Shown here: positions 39,300-52,383 of the stretch, piece by piece
Layout of the letters: each line of letters begins with the position of its first letter
Numbering within the stretch: position 1 is the stretch's first letter
Origin: Platanthera guangdongensis
Taxonomy: Eukaryota > Streptophyta > Magnoliopsida > Asparagales > Orchidaceae
DNA length: 64,000 nucleotides
Reading direction: 5' to 3'
Assembly: GCA_039583875.1 (NCBI GenBank)
Contig: CM077167.1
Span: 152,909,010-152,973,009, forward strand
Notes under the pieces: generated by a model
Database searches by the model: none
Told to the model about the DNA's origin: nothing
Seen by the model: only the letters and a program-made list of their open reading frames with translations
Position numbers and translations under genes: made by a program

Positions 39300-40005
39300 G
39301 TGGAAAAGTTAGCCAAACTCTATGTGGAGAATATTGTATGATTGCATGGTGTGCCCCGCAGTATTGTTAGTGACCGAGACGGGCACTTTACGTCGAAGAA
39401 TTGGAGGTTGGTGCATAGTATGTTGGGAACTAAGCTGAGTTTCAGCACAGCTTTTCATCCACAGACAGATGGTCAGACCGAGAGGGTCAACAGGACTATG
39501 GAGGACATGCTTCGCATGTGCGTCCTAGATTTTGGAAAGCAGTGGGAAGATCACCTGTACATGATGGAGTTTGCGTACAACAACAGCTTTCAAGTGAATA
39601 TTGGAATGGCGCCTTTCGAAGCCTTGTACGGGAGGAAGTGTCATACGTTGTTGTCTTGGTTGGAGGAAGGCGAATCGAAGTTGTACAAACATCAAGCGGT
39701 GGAAGACGCCACTTCAATGGTGCGTATAATTCAGGAAAGGTTGAAGATCTCTTAGGATAGACAGTCAAAGTATTACAACGCCAAGCATAGGAACATGGAG
39801 TTCAATGTTGGCGACATGGTGTATCTAAAAATCAAGCCGTTCAAGGGTGTATCGCGGGTTCGACGCTTGAAGAAGTTTAGTCTGAGATACCTTATAGCAT
39901 TTGAAATCCTAGAGCGTGTTGGCGAGGCGGCGTATAGATTGAAGCTGTCGGCAGAATTGAGTGGGCTGCATGACGTGTTCCACGTGTCGGTGTTGCGTAA
40001 GGCGG
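39300..40005 (+). pseudogene. pol: GT pol part 2: integrase core and C-terminal region
   Basis: Continues GT integrase after G2. VEKLAKLYVENIV is followed by TGA (probably from CGA), then LHGVPRSIVSDRDGHFTS with the second catalytic Asp, HPQTDGQTERVNRTMEDML with the catalytic Glu, and EFAYNNSFQ. A TAG at 39753 breaks it, but the frame goes on through the integrase C-terminal domain (FNVGDMVYLKIKPFKG, GEAAYRLKLS, DVFHVSVLRKA). Interrupted by N2 at 40005/40006 within the duplicated GGCGG. Confidence 0.95.
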
Positions 40006-41419
40006 TGAAAGATATAGATCTTAACTTAAGATGATTAGAGTTATAAACATCACAGCACAAATATAAAATAAGAAATGCAGAAAGAAATCAAGCAACACAG
40101 AAGACACAAGGATTTTATAGTGGTTCCTCAAATCTGGGTAGTCCACTCTTCTACCACCCTGGTAGGAATGCACTTAGGTTTTTGATCAGGTGCCTGACAC
40201 CAATGAACTTTTGTTCAGGTGCTCAAAAAACCAAACATCAAGTCTTTTGGAAGGAGACTTGCAACCAGAATAATTTTGAAGGGATTTAAAACCCAGTACA
40301 GGAGTTGGAAAGAAGGTGATAGTGTCTTCTCTGTCAACAATCAGAGAGAAGACTTGTGGATTGATTGTAGCAGATCTTGCTCCCCCTGGGATCTTGAATT
40401 GTTCAGGAAAGCTGGAGTACTGCTTCAAGGTGATAGGTCTTCAATGACCTAGAATGCTTGGAACAGAAATGCTTCAGGAACTTCTTTTGACAGATAAAGT
40501 ATTTGTTGTCCTTTGAAGTTGTCCTGTAGGAATGAAGGAAGAAGACTCTTGATAGAGATTGAATGTCCTTCTTCTTCTTGAAAATGTTCTCTGGTCAAGG
40601 CTGATTGAAGTCAAGAACTTTTGATTTGAGAATGATTGTTCTTCTCTGCGTGTGTCTATATCCTATCATCTTCTTCTTCTTCTTATTTGAATTCTTTAGG
40701 CTTGATGATGGAAGAAACATTCCTGAGAGTAGAAGATGCATTGGAAAATGATCTATAATTAATCCAACTGTAACTGTTCGTTTGAACGGCTATTTTCACT
40801 GAGAATATTAACTGTAATTAATCCTCAATAAATTCTGCCAACTGTTACTGATTGCTCAGAAATCGTCGACCTGAACTTTCGTCGAGTTCATCAATCGTCG
40901 ACCTGAGTTCGACATTTGTCGAACTCAGCTAGATTCGTCGAGCTGAATATCTTGCCTGCATTCGTCGACCGGAGCTTGCAGTTCGTCGAGCTCAGTTTCT
41001 GTGTCGTCGAGCTGAGAAACTGACTTGCTGATTTCATCGAGCTGAGCAAGTGTTGTCAACCAATCATAGACTTGAGTTCTTTTGTGTCGACACAAATCCT
41101 CTGGGTGTCCACACAGATTACTATGATGGAGTCGACAGACAGTTGTGTCGACACTAATCGTCTGGGTGTTGACACAGCCTTGCTGAAGTGTCGACACAGT
41201 TCCTTCTGTGTGTCGACATAGCCATGCTGAAGTCTTGAGATCGTCGACTGCATTTCTTGGACTTCTTTTCAGCAATGCTGGAGAAACCTTCTGAATGACT
41301 GCAATGCTAGAGAAACCTTCTGAATGACCTGTCCTAGAAATAATCCTATGACCTATGACTATACATGTTGGGTCAATCTCATATTCCTAATAATGTTCCT
41401 TACCCAAATCCTAACTGGG
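40006..41419 (-). repeat. N2 left (3') LTR, part 1
   Basis: Aligns with 55726-57130. It has the stem-loop block (40119-40147) and the mixed palindrome array (40864-41260). Relative to the right LTR it carries an extra copy of about 28 bp around GAGAAACCTTCTGAATGA (41278-41330) and lacks one 20-bp palindrome unit. The last nine bases of the LTR are at 54427-54435, beyond C2. Confidence 0.9.
40864..41260 (-). repeat. Mixed TCGTCGA and GTGTCGACAC array in N2 left LTR
   Basis: First half (40864-41045) has TCGTCGA(C/G)CTGAG words as in N1; second half (41085-41260) has GTGTCGACAC and decayed forms as in C1/C2. Both motif types occur in one LTR. The right LTR repeats this at 56585-56960. Confidence 0.8.
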
Positions 41420-43456
41420 TGTTGGGTACATTGGTTCTAATGTACCTGATTTGAAGAAGCCTCACCCTACTCAATGATATACATCAAAATTTATTTGATG
41501 TATTTTTGAGTTGTGTTGTGCAGGTTAAGTATTTGCAGGAAAGATGAAAAAGTTTCTAAGTCCATATGTCGACACCCAGAGGGAAAGTGTCGACACTTAA
41601 GAAGACTTGTGTCGACACCCAGACAAGCAGTGTCGACACTTGGAGTACTTGTGTCGACACCAGGGATGCAGAGTCGACACCAGACAGAAAGTGTCGACAC
41701 AAGGAGCTGTGTCGACACTCAATGAAGAAAAGTCCAGTGAAGCAGTGTCGACACTTAGCAGTTGTGTCGACACCCAGTGAAACTGTGTCTACATCAGAAA
41801 GTGTTGACACTTGGAGGCTGTGTCGACACTCAGCAAAAGTCTGCAGAGTCTAAGTATAAGTGTCTACATGATAAAGAATGTGTCTACACTCAGCAAAAGA
41901 GTCAACACTTGAAGAAAGTGTCGACACAAGAAAGGATGTGTCGACACTCAGCTGAAGACTCAACACTTGAAGAAAGTGTCGACACAAGGAGCTGTGTCGA
42001 CACTTAAAAAAGTTCAACAAAAATTCTAAGTACAAGTGTCGACACTAAGGGGAAGTGTCGACACTCAGCCAGAGTCTCAACAGAAGAAGAATGTGTCGAC
42101 ACAAGGAGCAGTGTCGACACTCAGCAAGTATCAACACAGAAGGCATGTGTCGACACCAAGAAGATGTGTCGACACTGAACAAGTTCAACACATGAAGATG
42201 TGTCGACACAAAGGAGTTGTGTCGACACTTACAAGAATTCAGCAATATTCTGAAGAACAAGGACTTGTGTCGACACACAATATCAGTGTCGACAAATGAT
42301 GAAGAAGCTATGTTGAGAAGTTAATTCTACAACACAAGGAGTTGTGTCGACACCTTGAGGGCTAGTGTCGACACTTAGTCTACTTGTGTCGACACTTGGT
42401 CTATAAGTGTCGACACTTAAAGACATACAGTCTCGACACTTTCAGAAAGTTACAGTTATTTCAAGAACTGACTGGATGACTTGACAGCTGCCATTCCAGC
42501 CGGTCTACTGCACCTGTTAGAGTTGTCAGAAATTAGTTTTGAACCGGACCAGCCGGTCACCATGAAGAAGGCCTATAAATAGGCTTATACTGTCTACAGA
42601 AACAAGGGTTGAGAAGATCAACACATCAAGTAATTCACACAAGATCTAACTACTCATCTAGTGAAGATCTAAGAAGTTGGAGAGAGAGAGCTCCATCCAA
42701 GAAGACAGCCGTTGGAATCAGGCTGAGAAGAAGGGTTCACACTTTGTTCTGAATCTTAAGTTGCAGAGATCAAGGATCAGCTGCAGAGGAGATCAATCCT
42801 ATTATGTTCTACATTCAAGAAGCTTTGAAGAAAGCCAAGTCAGATTGATCTCAGCTGAGTTCATCCAAGAACTCATCAAGAACCTATCAACTCATCTCTC
42901 TATTCAGAGTTGTAGGTAGATACACTTTGTATTTTATATTTCTTGTAGGATCCTTAGGGATCTGAGTTTGTAAGCCTGTAATTATAAAGGCTGAGTGTAG
43001 GGCCTGTGTGCCTGAGTGTAGGAGATTTGTATCTCTGAGTGTAGGCCTATTGTGGCTGAGTGTAGGCCTACTGTGGCTGAGTGTAGGCTTTGTGAAAAAG
43101 CTGAGTGTAGGTCTTTGAAGAAGACTGAGTTGTAGGGCCTTGGGCCTGAGCTGTAGGAACATGTTTTGGGGTTCTGAGTGTAAGATCTGAGGATCTGAGA
43201 TAGTGGAGAAGTTTGGCCGAATCTAGTACACTACAAGATAGGCGAAGGGGGAAAGTGGATGTACCCAAACCTTGGGGAACCACTATAAACCTGGGTGTTC
43301 ACTGTGTGCATGTCTTTTGCTGTGATTGCTGATTGATTGCTGTTCAAAACTAGTTATAATTCTGTGTTAAAATCTGAATTCTGCCTAAAAAGTTAAAAAG
43401 ATTTAAGTCACCTATTCACCCCCCCCCCTCTAGGTGATTAGGTACAATATATTTCA
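41420..43456 (+). repeat. C2 5' LTR
   Basis: 2,037 bp, TGTTGGG...ATTTCA. Palindrome array 41587-42416 (about 26 perfect copies by eye), TATA box TATAAATA at 42574-42581, GAGTGTAGG repeats (42990-43160), stem-loop 43254-43284 (inner loop ACC). Confidence 0.95.
41587..42416 (+). repeat. GTGTCGACAC array in C2 5' LTR
   Basis: About 26 perfect palindromes with interspersed GTGTCTACAT, GTGTTGACAC and GTCAACAC variants; spacing about 20 bp as in C1. CTAAGT headers again stand 7 nt before the next core. Confidence 0.85.
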
Positions 43457-43458
43457 AG

Positions 43459-43470
43459 TGGTATTAGAGG
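43459..43470 (+). promoter_or_regulatory. C2 primer-binding site (mutated)
   Basis: TGGTATTAGAGG, two changes from the C1 site. Confidence 0.8.
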
Positions 43471-43566
43471 GAGGTTACTCTAAAAGGGACATAACTGTCT
43501 GAGTAGATCCTGTTGGCAGATTCAGTCTAAGTCAAGTAATTTGTAGAATCAAGAAAATCAAGAAAC

Positions 43567-45577
43567 ATGGGTTCAACTGAGAATCATAAGGAACTTGGAT
43601 CTATGAAGCTACCCATTTGCAGAAAAGAAATATTTGGCATCTGGAAAGAAAGGGTGAGACTATTTATGGAAGCCTCAGACCCTAGAATTTACATCACAGT
43701 TAAAGAAGGGCCATATGTGCCCATGAAGGTTTCAATCATGGATGCAAATCAGAGAACACATAAGGATTTCTCTGAAATGACAAAAGGATGAGATAGTTCT
43801 AGCCACAATGGACAAAAGGGCTCAGAATATCATTGTGAGTGCCATAGATGATGCAACCTTTCAAAATTTGGTACACTGTAAGACATCTAAGGAGATGTGG
43901 GATGCTCTTATTGTGTACATGGAAGGTTCAGAAGAAGTGAGACAGGATAGAAAATCCTTGTTAAACCAGGAATATGAAAGTTTTAGGCAAGGTAGGGCTG
44001 ACAGCATAACTGAATGCTATAAGAAGTTCTATAGGATTGTGAATGAGCTAATGTCCTATGACAGAGAATTCAGTAATTATGAATTAAATGATAAGTTTCT
44101 AAGGTCCCTAACTAAGGATTGAGACACCAAGATCTGTGCCATAAGGGAAATGTCAAAGTTAGCAGATATCCCTCCACCAACACTGTTTGGAAAACTGCTA
44201 TCTTATGAGATGCAGTTGATGGTGAGAAAAGAAGAGGAGAAATCTACAAGAAGTGAACATAAAGAAAGGACAGTGACATTTAAAACAGAAGCCCCTTGAA
44301 AGTACAGAAGTAAGTCACCAACTCCACCTCCAAAAGTGACAGAGACTGAGTCAGATGAGTCAACAAGCAGAAAGTCTGAGAGCAGTGAAAGTGATGAGAA
44401 CTTTGCAGCCTTTACAAGACACTTTCAAAAGTTCCTAAATAAGAAACAGTGGAGGACTAAGCCATCCACAGCACAGAGGTCATCAAAGAGTGACAGAAGA
44501 ATGCCCAAGTCAAATAGAACTTCATCATCAAAGATAGTTTGTTATTGTTGTAACAAACAAGGACATGTTGTTGCTGACTGTCCTGAGAAGAGAAAGGAGT
44601 CTAATGATAAGAGAAAGACACAATTCAAGGGCAAGAAGGAAAGGTCTTTTGTTGTCAAAAAGGATAAGAGCCTGTCAGACACATCTTCATCAGAAACTGA
44701 GTCAGATGCTGAAGCATACATAGGACTGTTTGCTGAGGAAGAGGAAGAAGAGTTCATTCAGATCATGAACTCTATATATGAACAAGAGGACAGTCAGTGC
44801 CAAGGACTGATGACATTGACAGAAAGTGACAAAATCCAGGAGCAGCCTGGACCTAGTAAGGTACAAAATTGTTCTTTAAGTTCAATTTCTTGTGCTAGTT
44901 CAGAATCAGATTCATCATCATCAAGTGATGAGAGTGCATCTGAGTCTGAAGAGGATATTCATCAGTTGATAGATGAATATAAAGTTCTGTTACAAGCTTT
45001 TAAGAAGAGCAAGTCCCTAGCCAAGAGTCAGGCAAAGGAAATTGCTAGTCTCAAAGTTGCTGCAACTGATTTTGAGAAGATGATTGATCAAAAGCTAAAT
45101 GAAATAGCCAGACTGAAGCACATAACTGTGATTCAAATGGGGACTATATCATTTAAGAATGATCAAATCAAAAGTCTGGAGATTAGTCTTCAGAAGGAGA
45201 AAGATTTAGTTGCTAGGTTTTCTAAACCAAAGTCAGTTCTACCCTTAATTGATGAATTTGTTCATCAAAAAGGTAAAGCTGGACTGGGGTTTACTAAACC
45301 TGCTAGGACTGTTAAGTCCAAGTCCAAGGGCAAAGCCCCAGCTCTCAACAAGTCAGCTGTAGATAAAATAGCTAAGAATGTACCTAAGCAAAGGTACAAT
45401 AGGTTTGAGTGTTGGTGTTGTGGCAAGGTTGGCCACTTTGCCATAGACTGTTGGCACAATGCAAGTGCCAAAGTGAGTAGCAAACTGCCTGTTGGAAAAC
45501 CTGCAGGTAGCTTTGTTAGGAGGCAAACTAACCAGTACCATGGACCCAAGAATTCTTTGGGTTCTAAGGTTCACTAA
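43567..45577 (+). pseudogene. gag: C2 gag pseudogene
   Basis: Homologous to C1 Gag over its length. Disabled by an extra A near 43788 (frame change after DFSEMTK), a TGA at 44120-44122 in place of the Trp of KDWDTK and a TGA near 44297 in place of an Arg codon. Both zinc knuckles are intact: CYCCNKQGHVVADC and CWCCGKVGHFAIDC. The final TAA (45575-45577) stands in the same position as that of C1. Confidence 0.95.
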
Positions 45578-48500
45578 TCTGTTTTGCAGGTGAGTCCAAG
45601 TGGCCATGCCCCAATATGGTACTTGGACAGTGGATGTTCCAGACACATGACTGGAATAAGGGGATTGCTAAAGGACTACACACCCATCAAGGATGGTCCA
45701 AAAGTCACCTTTGGTGTTTCTGAAAAAGGAATCATCAAGGGTTTTGGTAACATTTCTAGCACCCATATTACTATTACTCAAGTGGCTTATGTTAAAGGTT
45801 TGAAACATAACCTTATTAGTACAAGTCAATTGAGTGATGTTGGATATGACATCTCATTTGTCAAGCATGGTTGTCATATCAGGAGGTCAATTGATCAAGA
45901 GATCATTTTGACTGATTATAGAAAGAGGAATGTCTATTGCCTAGACATTAAGTGTGAGACCAATAGTTCTCCAGTGTGTCTTGTAGCTGATGAGAAAGTC
46001 TCTCATTGTGTCAAATGGCACAAGAGGCTAGCCCATCTCAACTACAAGACAATTGGCCAACTCTTTAGCAAAGAGTTAGTGAGGAATGGTCCTCAAGTTA
46101 AGTGTATTAAAGATGGAATATGCCCAGCTTGTCAAAAGGGCAAACAGACTAGATCCAGCTTTAGTAGCATTGAAAACAAAGATGATGTGAGGTGTTTATA
46201 CCTCTTGCATATGGATCTCTTTGGTCCTATGCCAGTTCATATCCTAGGTAGGAAGGTCTATACCTTTGTAGTTGTAGATGACTACTCAAGGTTTTCCTGG
46301 GTGTTCTTCCTTAGACAGAAATCTGAAACACCTAGTATCTTCTATAGCTTTGTCAAACAAATTCAGAATGAACTAGGCAGTACAGTGGTCAAGATAAGAA
46401 GTGACCATGGTACTGAATTTCAGTCTGATAGTATGGCAAAACTATGTGAAGAATTTGGAATATTTCAAGAGTTTTCTTCACCAAGAACACCTCAGCAAAA
46501 TGGCATTGCTGAGAGGAAAAATAGAACCTTGATTGAGGCTGGTAGAACCCTATTAAATGATACATCACTACCAGAATATTTCTCGGCTGAGGCAGTGAAT
46601 ATTGCATGCCATGTAATTAATAGGGCTACCATTACTAAAAGCCACAATAAGACCCCCTATGAGATTGTGAAAGGCCGAAAACCAAACCTATCCTATTTCA
46701 GGATCTTTGGTTGTAAGTGCTTTATACTTAACAATGAAAAATCTTACATGACTAAGTTTGCTGCCAAGTCCCAAGAGGGGATTTTTGTTGGGTACAGCAA
46801 CAATAGTAAGACTTATATAGTCTACAACTTGTCTACTCAAGTTGTAGAGGAGTCTGTACATGTAGTATTTGATGAAACTAGACTTATTAACAATGAGTTG
46901 TCTAGTAGTATTTGCAGCTCCACAGGTATAACTAAGAAGTTGGACAAGCTCACTATTGAAGAAGGACCAAATACAAGTCAGCAGGTAGAAGATAGTGGTT
47001 GTTGTCCAGGGGGAGTACTACATGTACCTAATGCAGAAGAAGTTCAAGGAGTGCAGCAAGATGAAGAAACTGAAGAAGTTCAACCTGAAGCCAGGATGCC
47101 TCCAGCTAATAGGCATCTAAGAGATCATCCAACAGAGCAAATCATTGGTGATCTAAGACAAGGAGTACAAATAAGGAGCAAAAATCTAAATGCAGTACTC
47201 TACTCCAATTTTCTATCCCAAGTAGAGCTGAAGAAGTTTGAAGAAGCCATCCTAGACCCTCACTGGATTGAGGTAATGCCAGAAGAGCTAAATCAGTTCA
47301 AGAGGTGCAAAGTCTGGGAGCTTGTTCCTAAACCAAAAGACCACAACATAATTGGAACCAAGTAGATCTTTAGGAATAAGATGGATGAACATGGAGTAAT
47401 TGTCAAGAACAAAGCAAGATTGGTTGCCAAGGGATATAGGCAGGAAGAAGGTATTGACTTTGATCAAACCTTTGCTCCAGTAGCCAGACTGGAATCCATA
47501 AGGATGTTCCTGGCCTATGCAACCTATCAAGGATTTAAAGTTTACCAAATGGATGTTAAGTCAGCCTTTCTTAATGGTAATCTAAAAGAAGAAGTCTATG
47601 TGGAACAGCCATCAGGTTTTGTTGATTCAACTCTACCTAATCATGTCTATAGACTTAGGAAAGCTTTATATGGGTTAAAACAAGCCCCTAGGGCTTGGTA
47701 TGAAACCCTGTCTAGTTTCCTCATTGAGAATAAATTCACAAGGGGAAAATAGACAAGACTCTATTCCTTAGGGAATCTAGAGGCAAGATAATACTAGTCC
47801 AAATATATGTAGATGACATCATATTTGGGTCTAATGCAAGGACAATCTGAAAGTAGTCTTTGCAAAAAGTTTGCAAAACTAATGCAAGGACAATTTGAGA
47901 TGAGTAGTATGAGGGAACTTAAGTTCTTCTTGGGTCTCCAAGTTAGACAGACTGAGAATGGATTATCCATATGCCAGTCTAAGTTCACCCTAGAACTCAT
48001 AAGGAAGTATGGTATGGATTCATCCAGTACCATGAAGACTCCTATGGGGTCAAGTATGTCTCTTAGCAAAGATGATGCAGGGAAACCTGTAGATGAGACT
48101 TTGTATAGAGGGATAGTTGGCTCACTACTCTATTTGACTGCAAGTAGACCAGATATCATGTATGCTACATGTGTCTGTGCTAGGTACCAAGCATGCCCTA
48201 AAGAGTCACATTTGACAGCAGTCAAAAGGATACTGAGATATCTAAAGGGCACTCCTTATCTAGGCCTTTGGTACCTTAGGAATGGAGACTTTGATCTAAC
48301 AGGTTATTCAGATGCAGATTTTGTAGGCTACAAAGAAGACAGAAAGAGTACAACTGGAACCTGTAAATTCCTAGGTGGAAGACTGATTTCATGGAGTAGC
48401 AAGAAGCAAACAAGTGTGACTATCTCCACAGCAAAATCAGAATATGTGGCTGCAGGAAGTTGCTGTGCTCAACTTCTATGGATACAACATCATCTTGAGG

Positions 48501-48763
48501 ATTATGGAATTCAGGTAAGTAGAACACCACTGTTTTGTGATTCTACTAGTGCTATATCAATTGCAAACAATCCTGTTTCCCATAGTAGAACTAAACATAT
48601 TGAAATAAAATATCATTTTCTAAGGGAACATGTAGAAAAAGAAGATATATCACTAGAGTATGTAAATACAGATAATCAACTAGCTGATATGTATACTAAG
48701 CCTCTAGAAGAATCAAAGTTCAATAGGTTTAAAATTAAACTAGGTGTGATAAACTTAGAATAA
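45578..48763 (+). pseudogene. pol: C2 pol pseudogene
   Basis: Homologous to C1 Pol: protease [12 protein letters not shown], integrase [13 protein letters not shown] and [25 protein letters not shown], RNase [18 protein letters not shown]. Damage: TAG at 47363-47365 replaces the Trp of GTKWIY; a one-base loss near 47745 (GGGGAAAATAG); and a 13-bp insertion after the YVDDIIFG segment at about 47832, copied from sequence 48 bp downstream. The gag/pol junction has the same acceptor-like TCTGTTTTGCAGG as C1. Not functional. Confidence 0.95.
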
Positions 48764-48789
48764 GTTTATAGAAATGGATAAGTAAATTA

Positions 48790-49117
48790 GTGTCGATACA
48801 CAGAGTTGTCTGTGTCGAGACAGAAAATTGGTGTTGACACTTCATAGAAAAGGTGTCGACACATCTAGGAAGTTGGTGTCGACACTTCAGAATATTAATA
48901 TCGACACATGACAAGTAGGTGTCGACACATCCAAGGTGGTGTAGACACTTAGTGTTTACTCAGAATTATCTAAGTAAAGTCTCGACTACATGTCGAGTTG
49001 AGTGGTGTCGACACATAATCAAGTGTCGACACATATATATGTTGACTAAACATGTGTCGACACATTGGTGTCGAGACATTATAAGTCTGTGTCGACACGT
49101 TTCAACAGTGTCGACAC
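48790..49117 (+). repeat. Internal GTGTCGACAC array upstream of C2 ORF3
   Basis: Counterpart of 10640-10969 in C1, with more mutated units (GTGTCGATAC, GTGTTGACAC, ATATCGACAC). Perfect copies include those at 48853 and 49108. Confidence 0.85.
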
Positions 49118-49164
49118 AATTTTAAGTTAGTTACCCCGCCCTTTCATCTTCAATACTAGAAAGG

Positions 49165-49172
49165 TATAAATA
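49165..49172 (+). promoter_or_regulatory. TATA box of putative internal ORF3 promoter, C2
   Basis: TATAAATA in GAAAGGTATAAATAGG, 106 nt before ATG 49271, the same distance as in C1. Confidence 0.6.
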
Positions 49173-49270
49173 GGATTTTGCCATTGTCTGTCGACACGCT
49201 CTCAAAAGTTTCGAGACCAAACTTGTGTGTCGACACCTCTCTTCTCTCCAGTCAAATTTCTCAAACCCTA

Positions 49271-52105
49271 ATGGCGCCAAAGCTCGAGGAGAACGTGAAC
49301 GAAGGCTATGAACTGGTGCGACATGCGTTTGACGATGCAGAATAAGAAATCAAGAATGTGGTAGCCCTAGTTGTAGACTCTGGGTTGGATTTTCTTGTTT
49401 CAGAGCCCACAAAGATCTGGAAGAAAGAAGTTCTGGAATTCCTGAATAGAGCTAAAGTAGATGAATCTAGACTCAAGATAAAGTCTAGGGTTCATGGTGA
49501 AAAGGTGAAGGTATCACCTAAAAGTTTGAGAAAGATCCTAAACCTCCCAAGGATAAAGGAAGAAGATGAAGTTACTGCTTCTAAGACCAGAGAAGCTTTA
49601 ACTTGGTGTGGTCTAGATTTAAAGCTGAAAATTGGATCAGTGTTCAATAGAAAGGGGATGAACAGCCAGGGGAAATTTCTTTCTGAAATTGTTGGAAAAG
49701 TGATCTTAAGTAAGCTTGTAGGGCATGATAGGGTATCAGCCCATATGTTCAACCTTATGACAAGGATAATCTTCACATTGAAAACATATTGGTCTGTTAT
49801 TGTCTTTGATAAGATTAAGGAGAGCCTGAAGAAACCCAATTTGGGTAGAATACTAAGTTTATACCTTGCTGGTAGTATACCATAGGTTATGAGTCAAGCT
49901 GCTAGAACTAAGATCAACCATATGAGAAAGATGGACATGAGGATCTTCTCTAGGTGGGACAGAGTTTTAACAAAGGAGATGCCTACTCCTGGGAAAATAA
50001 CTCCTGTGAAGGAAACCCCACTCAAGAAGAAGAAGAAGATAGCTCCAGTAGCTCAAGAATCTTCAAGTAGTTCAGAAGAACAAGTTATCTTCACTCATGA
50101 TGAAGAAGACACTGGAGATGCTGGGAAGTCTCCAGCTCCACAAGAAGTTGCTGAGAGGCAGGGGGAGTTACCTCAAGCTATCCCCAAACACCAGGATTCA
50201 GTCCAGGGGGAGCCTCTAGTAGTAGAAGAGCCAACTCCACTGGAAAGTGAACAAGCTACAAACACTATTCTTTAGGTAATCACTGAGATTAATGCATTAG
50301 ATTTTCCTATAGGGGATACTGATTTGTCTGATTCATTAAATCATGTTAATCAGCAACCACAGATTGACAGTCTACCTCCAGATGTTGTTATGGAGGACAC
50401 ATCTGCTACAGATCAAGAGGTACCCCATCAAGTACCTGATGAGATAAGAGAATCTCCATCACTTCCTCAACAAGAATTTACCATGGAAGATCTATTTCTT
50501 AATCTGGATCAAGCAGACTTTGAGAAGGAAAGTGCTGCTGCTGAGGGGGAGAATGCTCCAGTTCAGGGGGAGCAAGTAGTACTTGATGAAGAACCTGCAA
50601 GGCAAGAGCCTAAGAAGCCAAAAGCTGTTGAGGAGCTACCTAGGGAGAGGGTAGACATAGCAAGCACATCTGCATCTGAAGATGAGGAAGATGCAAGAGC
50701 TAAGAAAAGAAAATTCCAAGTATTTAAAAGAAGAAGCCAGAATTACAAAAAGGCCTTGCAAACTATAGCACCACAGCCTACACTACAGCCAGCCCTAACT
50801 GTAGATTACAGTGCTTTGATGGTTGCTATGCAAATTAAGCTTGATGAGCACAGGAAAGCCATAGAAACATATGTGGATGAGGGGCATAAATCTTTACAGT
50901 TTGATCTAGCCCAAGACATAAAGTCTATAAGATTTGAAATGAATCTCAATAAAAAGAAAATGACTGACTGCTTCCACAAGGGAGGGAATGCAGTAGTCTA
51001 CTTAGCTACTCATCAAGAGAAGATAAAAGCTCAAGTGGATGACATTGCACTAAAGCAAGGGTATGTTCTTGAGAACCAGATCAGAATGAATGACAACTTA
51101 ACAGCTTCACACAATGCCATAGTAACAGAGATGAAGAATATAGCTGCAGGACAGACTACTTCTACTGCTACTGCTAAATCAGAGTTTGATAAAGCTTTGA
51201 AAGAGGGTATCACTGCTGTTACTACTGCTATTGAAAATTCTCAAAAGTTGATAACTGAAAAGCTCCAAAAGTTGAAACCCTTCTTTAAAGATGGAGTCAA
51301 CTATTTGGATGCCCAAATCAGATTTCGAAAGGATGATTTAAGAGATCACATGGAAAGAGAAGTCATAAAGTGGGAGAGGGTGTTAGTCAAAGCCAGCTCT
51401 GATCATGCTAAGTGGATTTCTAATTCTATCAGAGCTACTCTTGGTTATCCTCCTTTATGTGATGATGATAATGTGGCTGAATCTGGAATTAACCCTGCAT
51501 ATCTTGGAGGTGAGAAACCTGAAGTAGCTCAAGTTATCTATCCTCCACCAGATTTTGATATGGTACAAGCTGAGATCCAGACAATGTATATCCCATCTGC
51601 GGGTAAGCAAAATGTTATTCTAGACAAGGTGGTTCAGCCAGTATCTGAGGCTATGCAAGAGGCTTTGCTGAAAGAACAAGAAGCCAGACTGTCTAAGAAG
51701 AGGTTCAGGGAGCAAGCTGAACAAAGACCTGATTTTGAACAGTGGAGCCCCACTTCAAGGAATATCATTCTAACTGCATGGAAGGCTGCCAAAGATAATG
51801 TTCAAGACAGAAATAAATGGTTTTCTGAACAAGAATGGAGGAAGCATGAGATAAGGCAAGAAGCCATAGTGCAATATAGAAGGAAGGCCAAGATGGGAAA
51901 GCTACCTCCTACTGCTCAGGAGCCTAGCAAGTACTTTCCCAAGCCATATCATTATTTTGAGAGGCAAAAGATTAAAGCTGAAAGGCTAAAGAAGAAGTAG
52001 CTGAAAGGGAAAAAGCCTGCTAATACTGAAGATGCTGAAGCCCATGTGCAAGCAAAGATAAAGTCTGGGAAGGGCATAGTGATCAAGGAGGCCGAGCAGA
52101 AATAG
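49271..52105 (+). pseudogene. C2 ORF3 pseudogene
   Basis: One frame of 945 codons from ATG (in CCCTAATGGCGCC) to TAG at 52103-52105, with no frameshift but four in-frame stops: about 49342 (DDAE-stop-EIKN), 49883-49885 (AGSIP-stop-VMSQ), about 50273 (NTIL-stop) and 51998-52000 (KKK-stop-LKGKK). Similar along its length to C1 ORF3: the N-terminal domain with SLRKILNLPR and ALTWCGLD, acidic linker, KRRSQNYKKALQ and the C-terminal FEQWSPTSRNIILTAWKAA. It shows that C1 ORF3 should be a single protein and locates the C1 frameshift. Confidence 0.85.
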
Positions 52106-52369
52106 AATTGCATTATCTTAAGTTTACTACGTAATCACTTGTATTAAAACATTTTGTAAACTTTTGTATAATGAATATGACAAAGTTGATTAGAACAATG
52201 TGCTGTGTGATATATTTATTTCATAATTGTTCTGAGATGCTATCTATGTATACATGTCTTGTTTAATACATGTTTATGTACTTTGCCCTGTTATATATTC
52301 CTGCTATACATCATGTTATGATTTTATTCTGTATGGTGTGTATCATTGACTAAGGGTTATGACTTCTCC
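52106..52369 (+). other. C2 3' untranslated region
   Basis: About 265 A/T-rich bases without a gene, similar to C1 13918-14200. Confidence 0.65.
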
Positions 52370-52383
52370 AAATAGGGGGAGAT
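52370..52383 (+). promoter_or_regulatory. C2 polypurine tract
   Basis: AAATAGGGGGAGAT, identical to C1. Confidence 0.9.
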
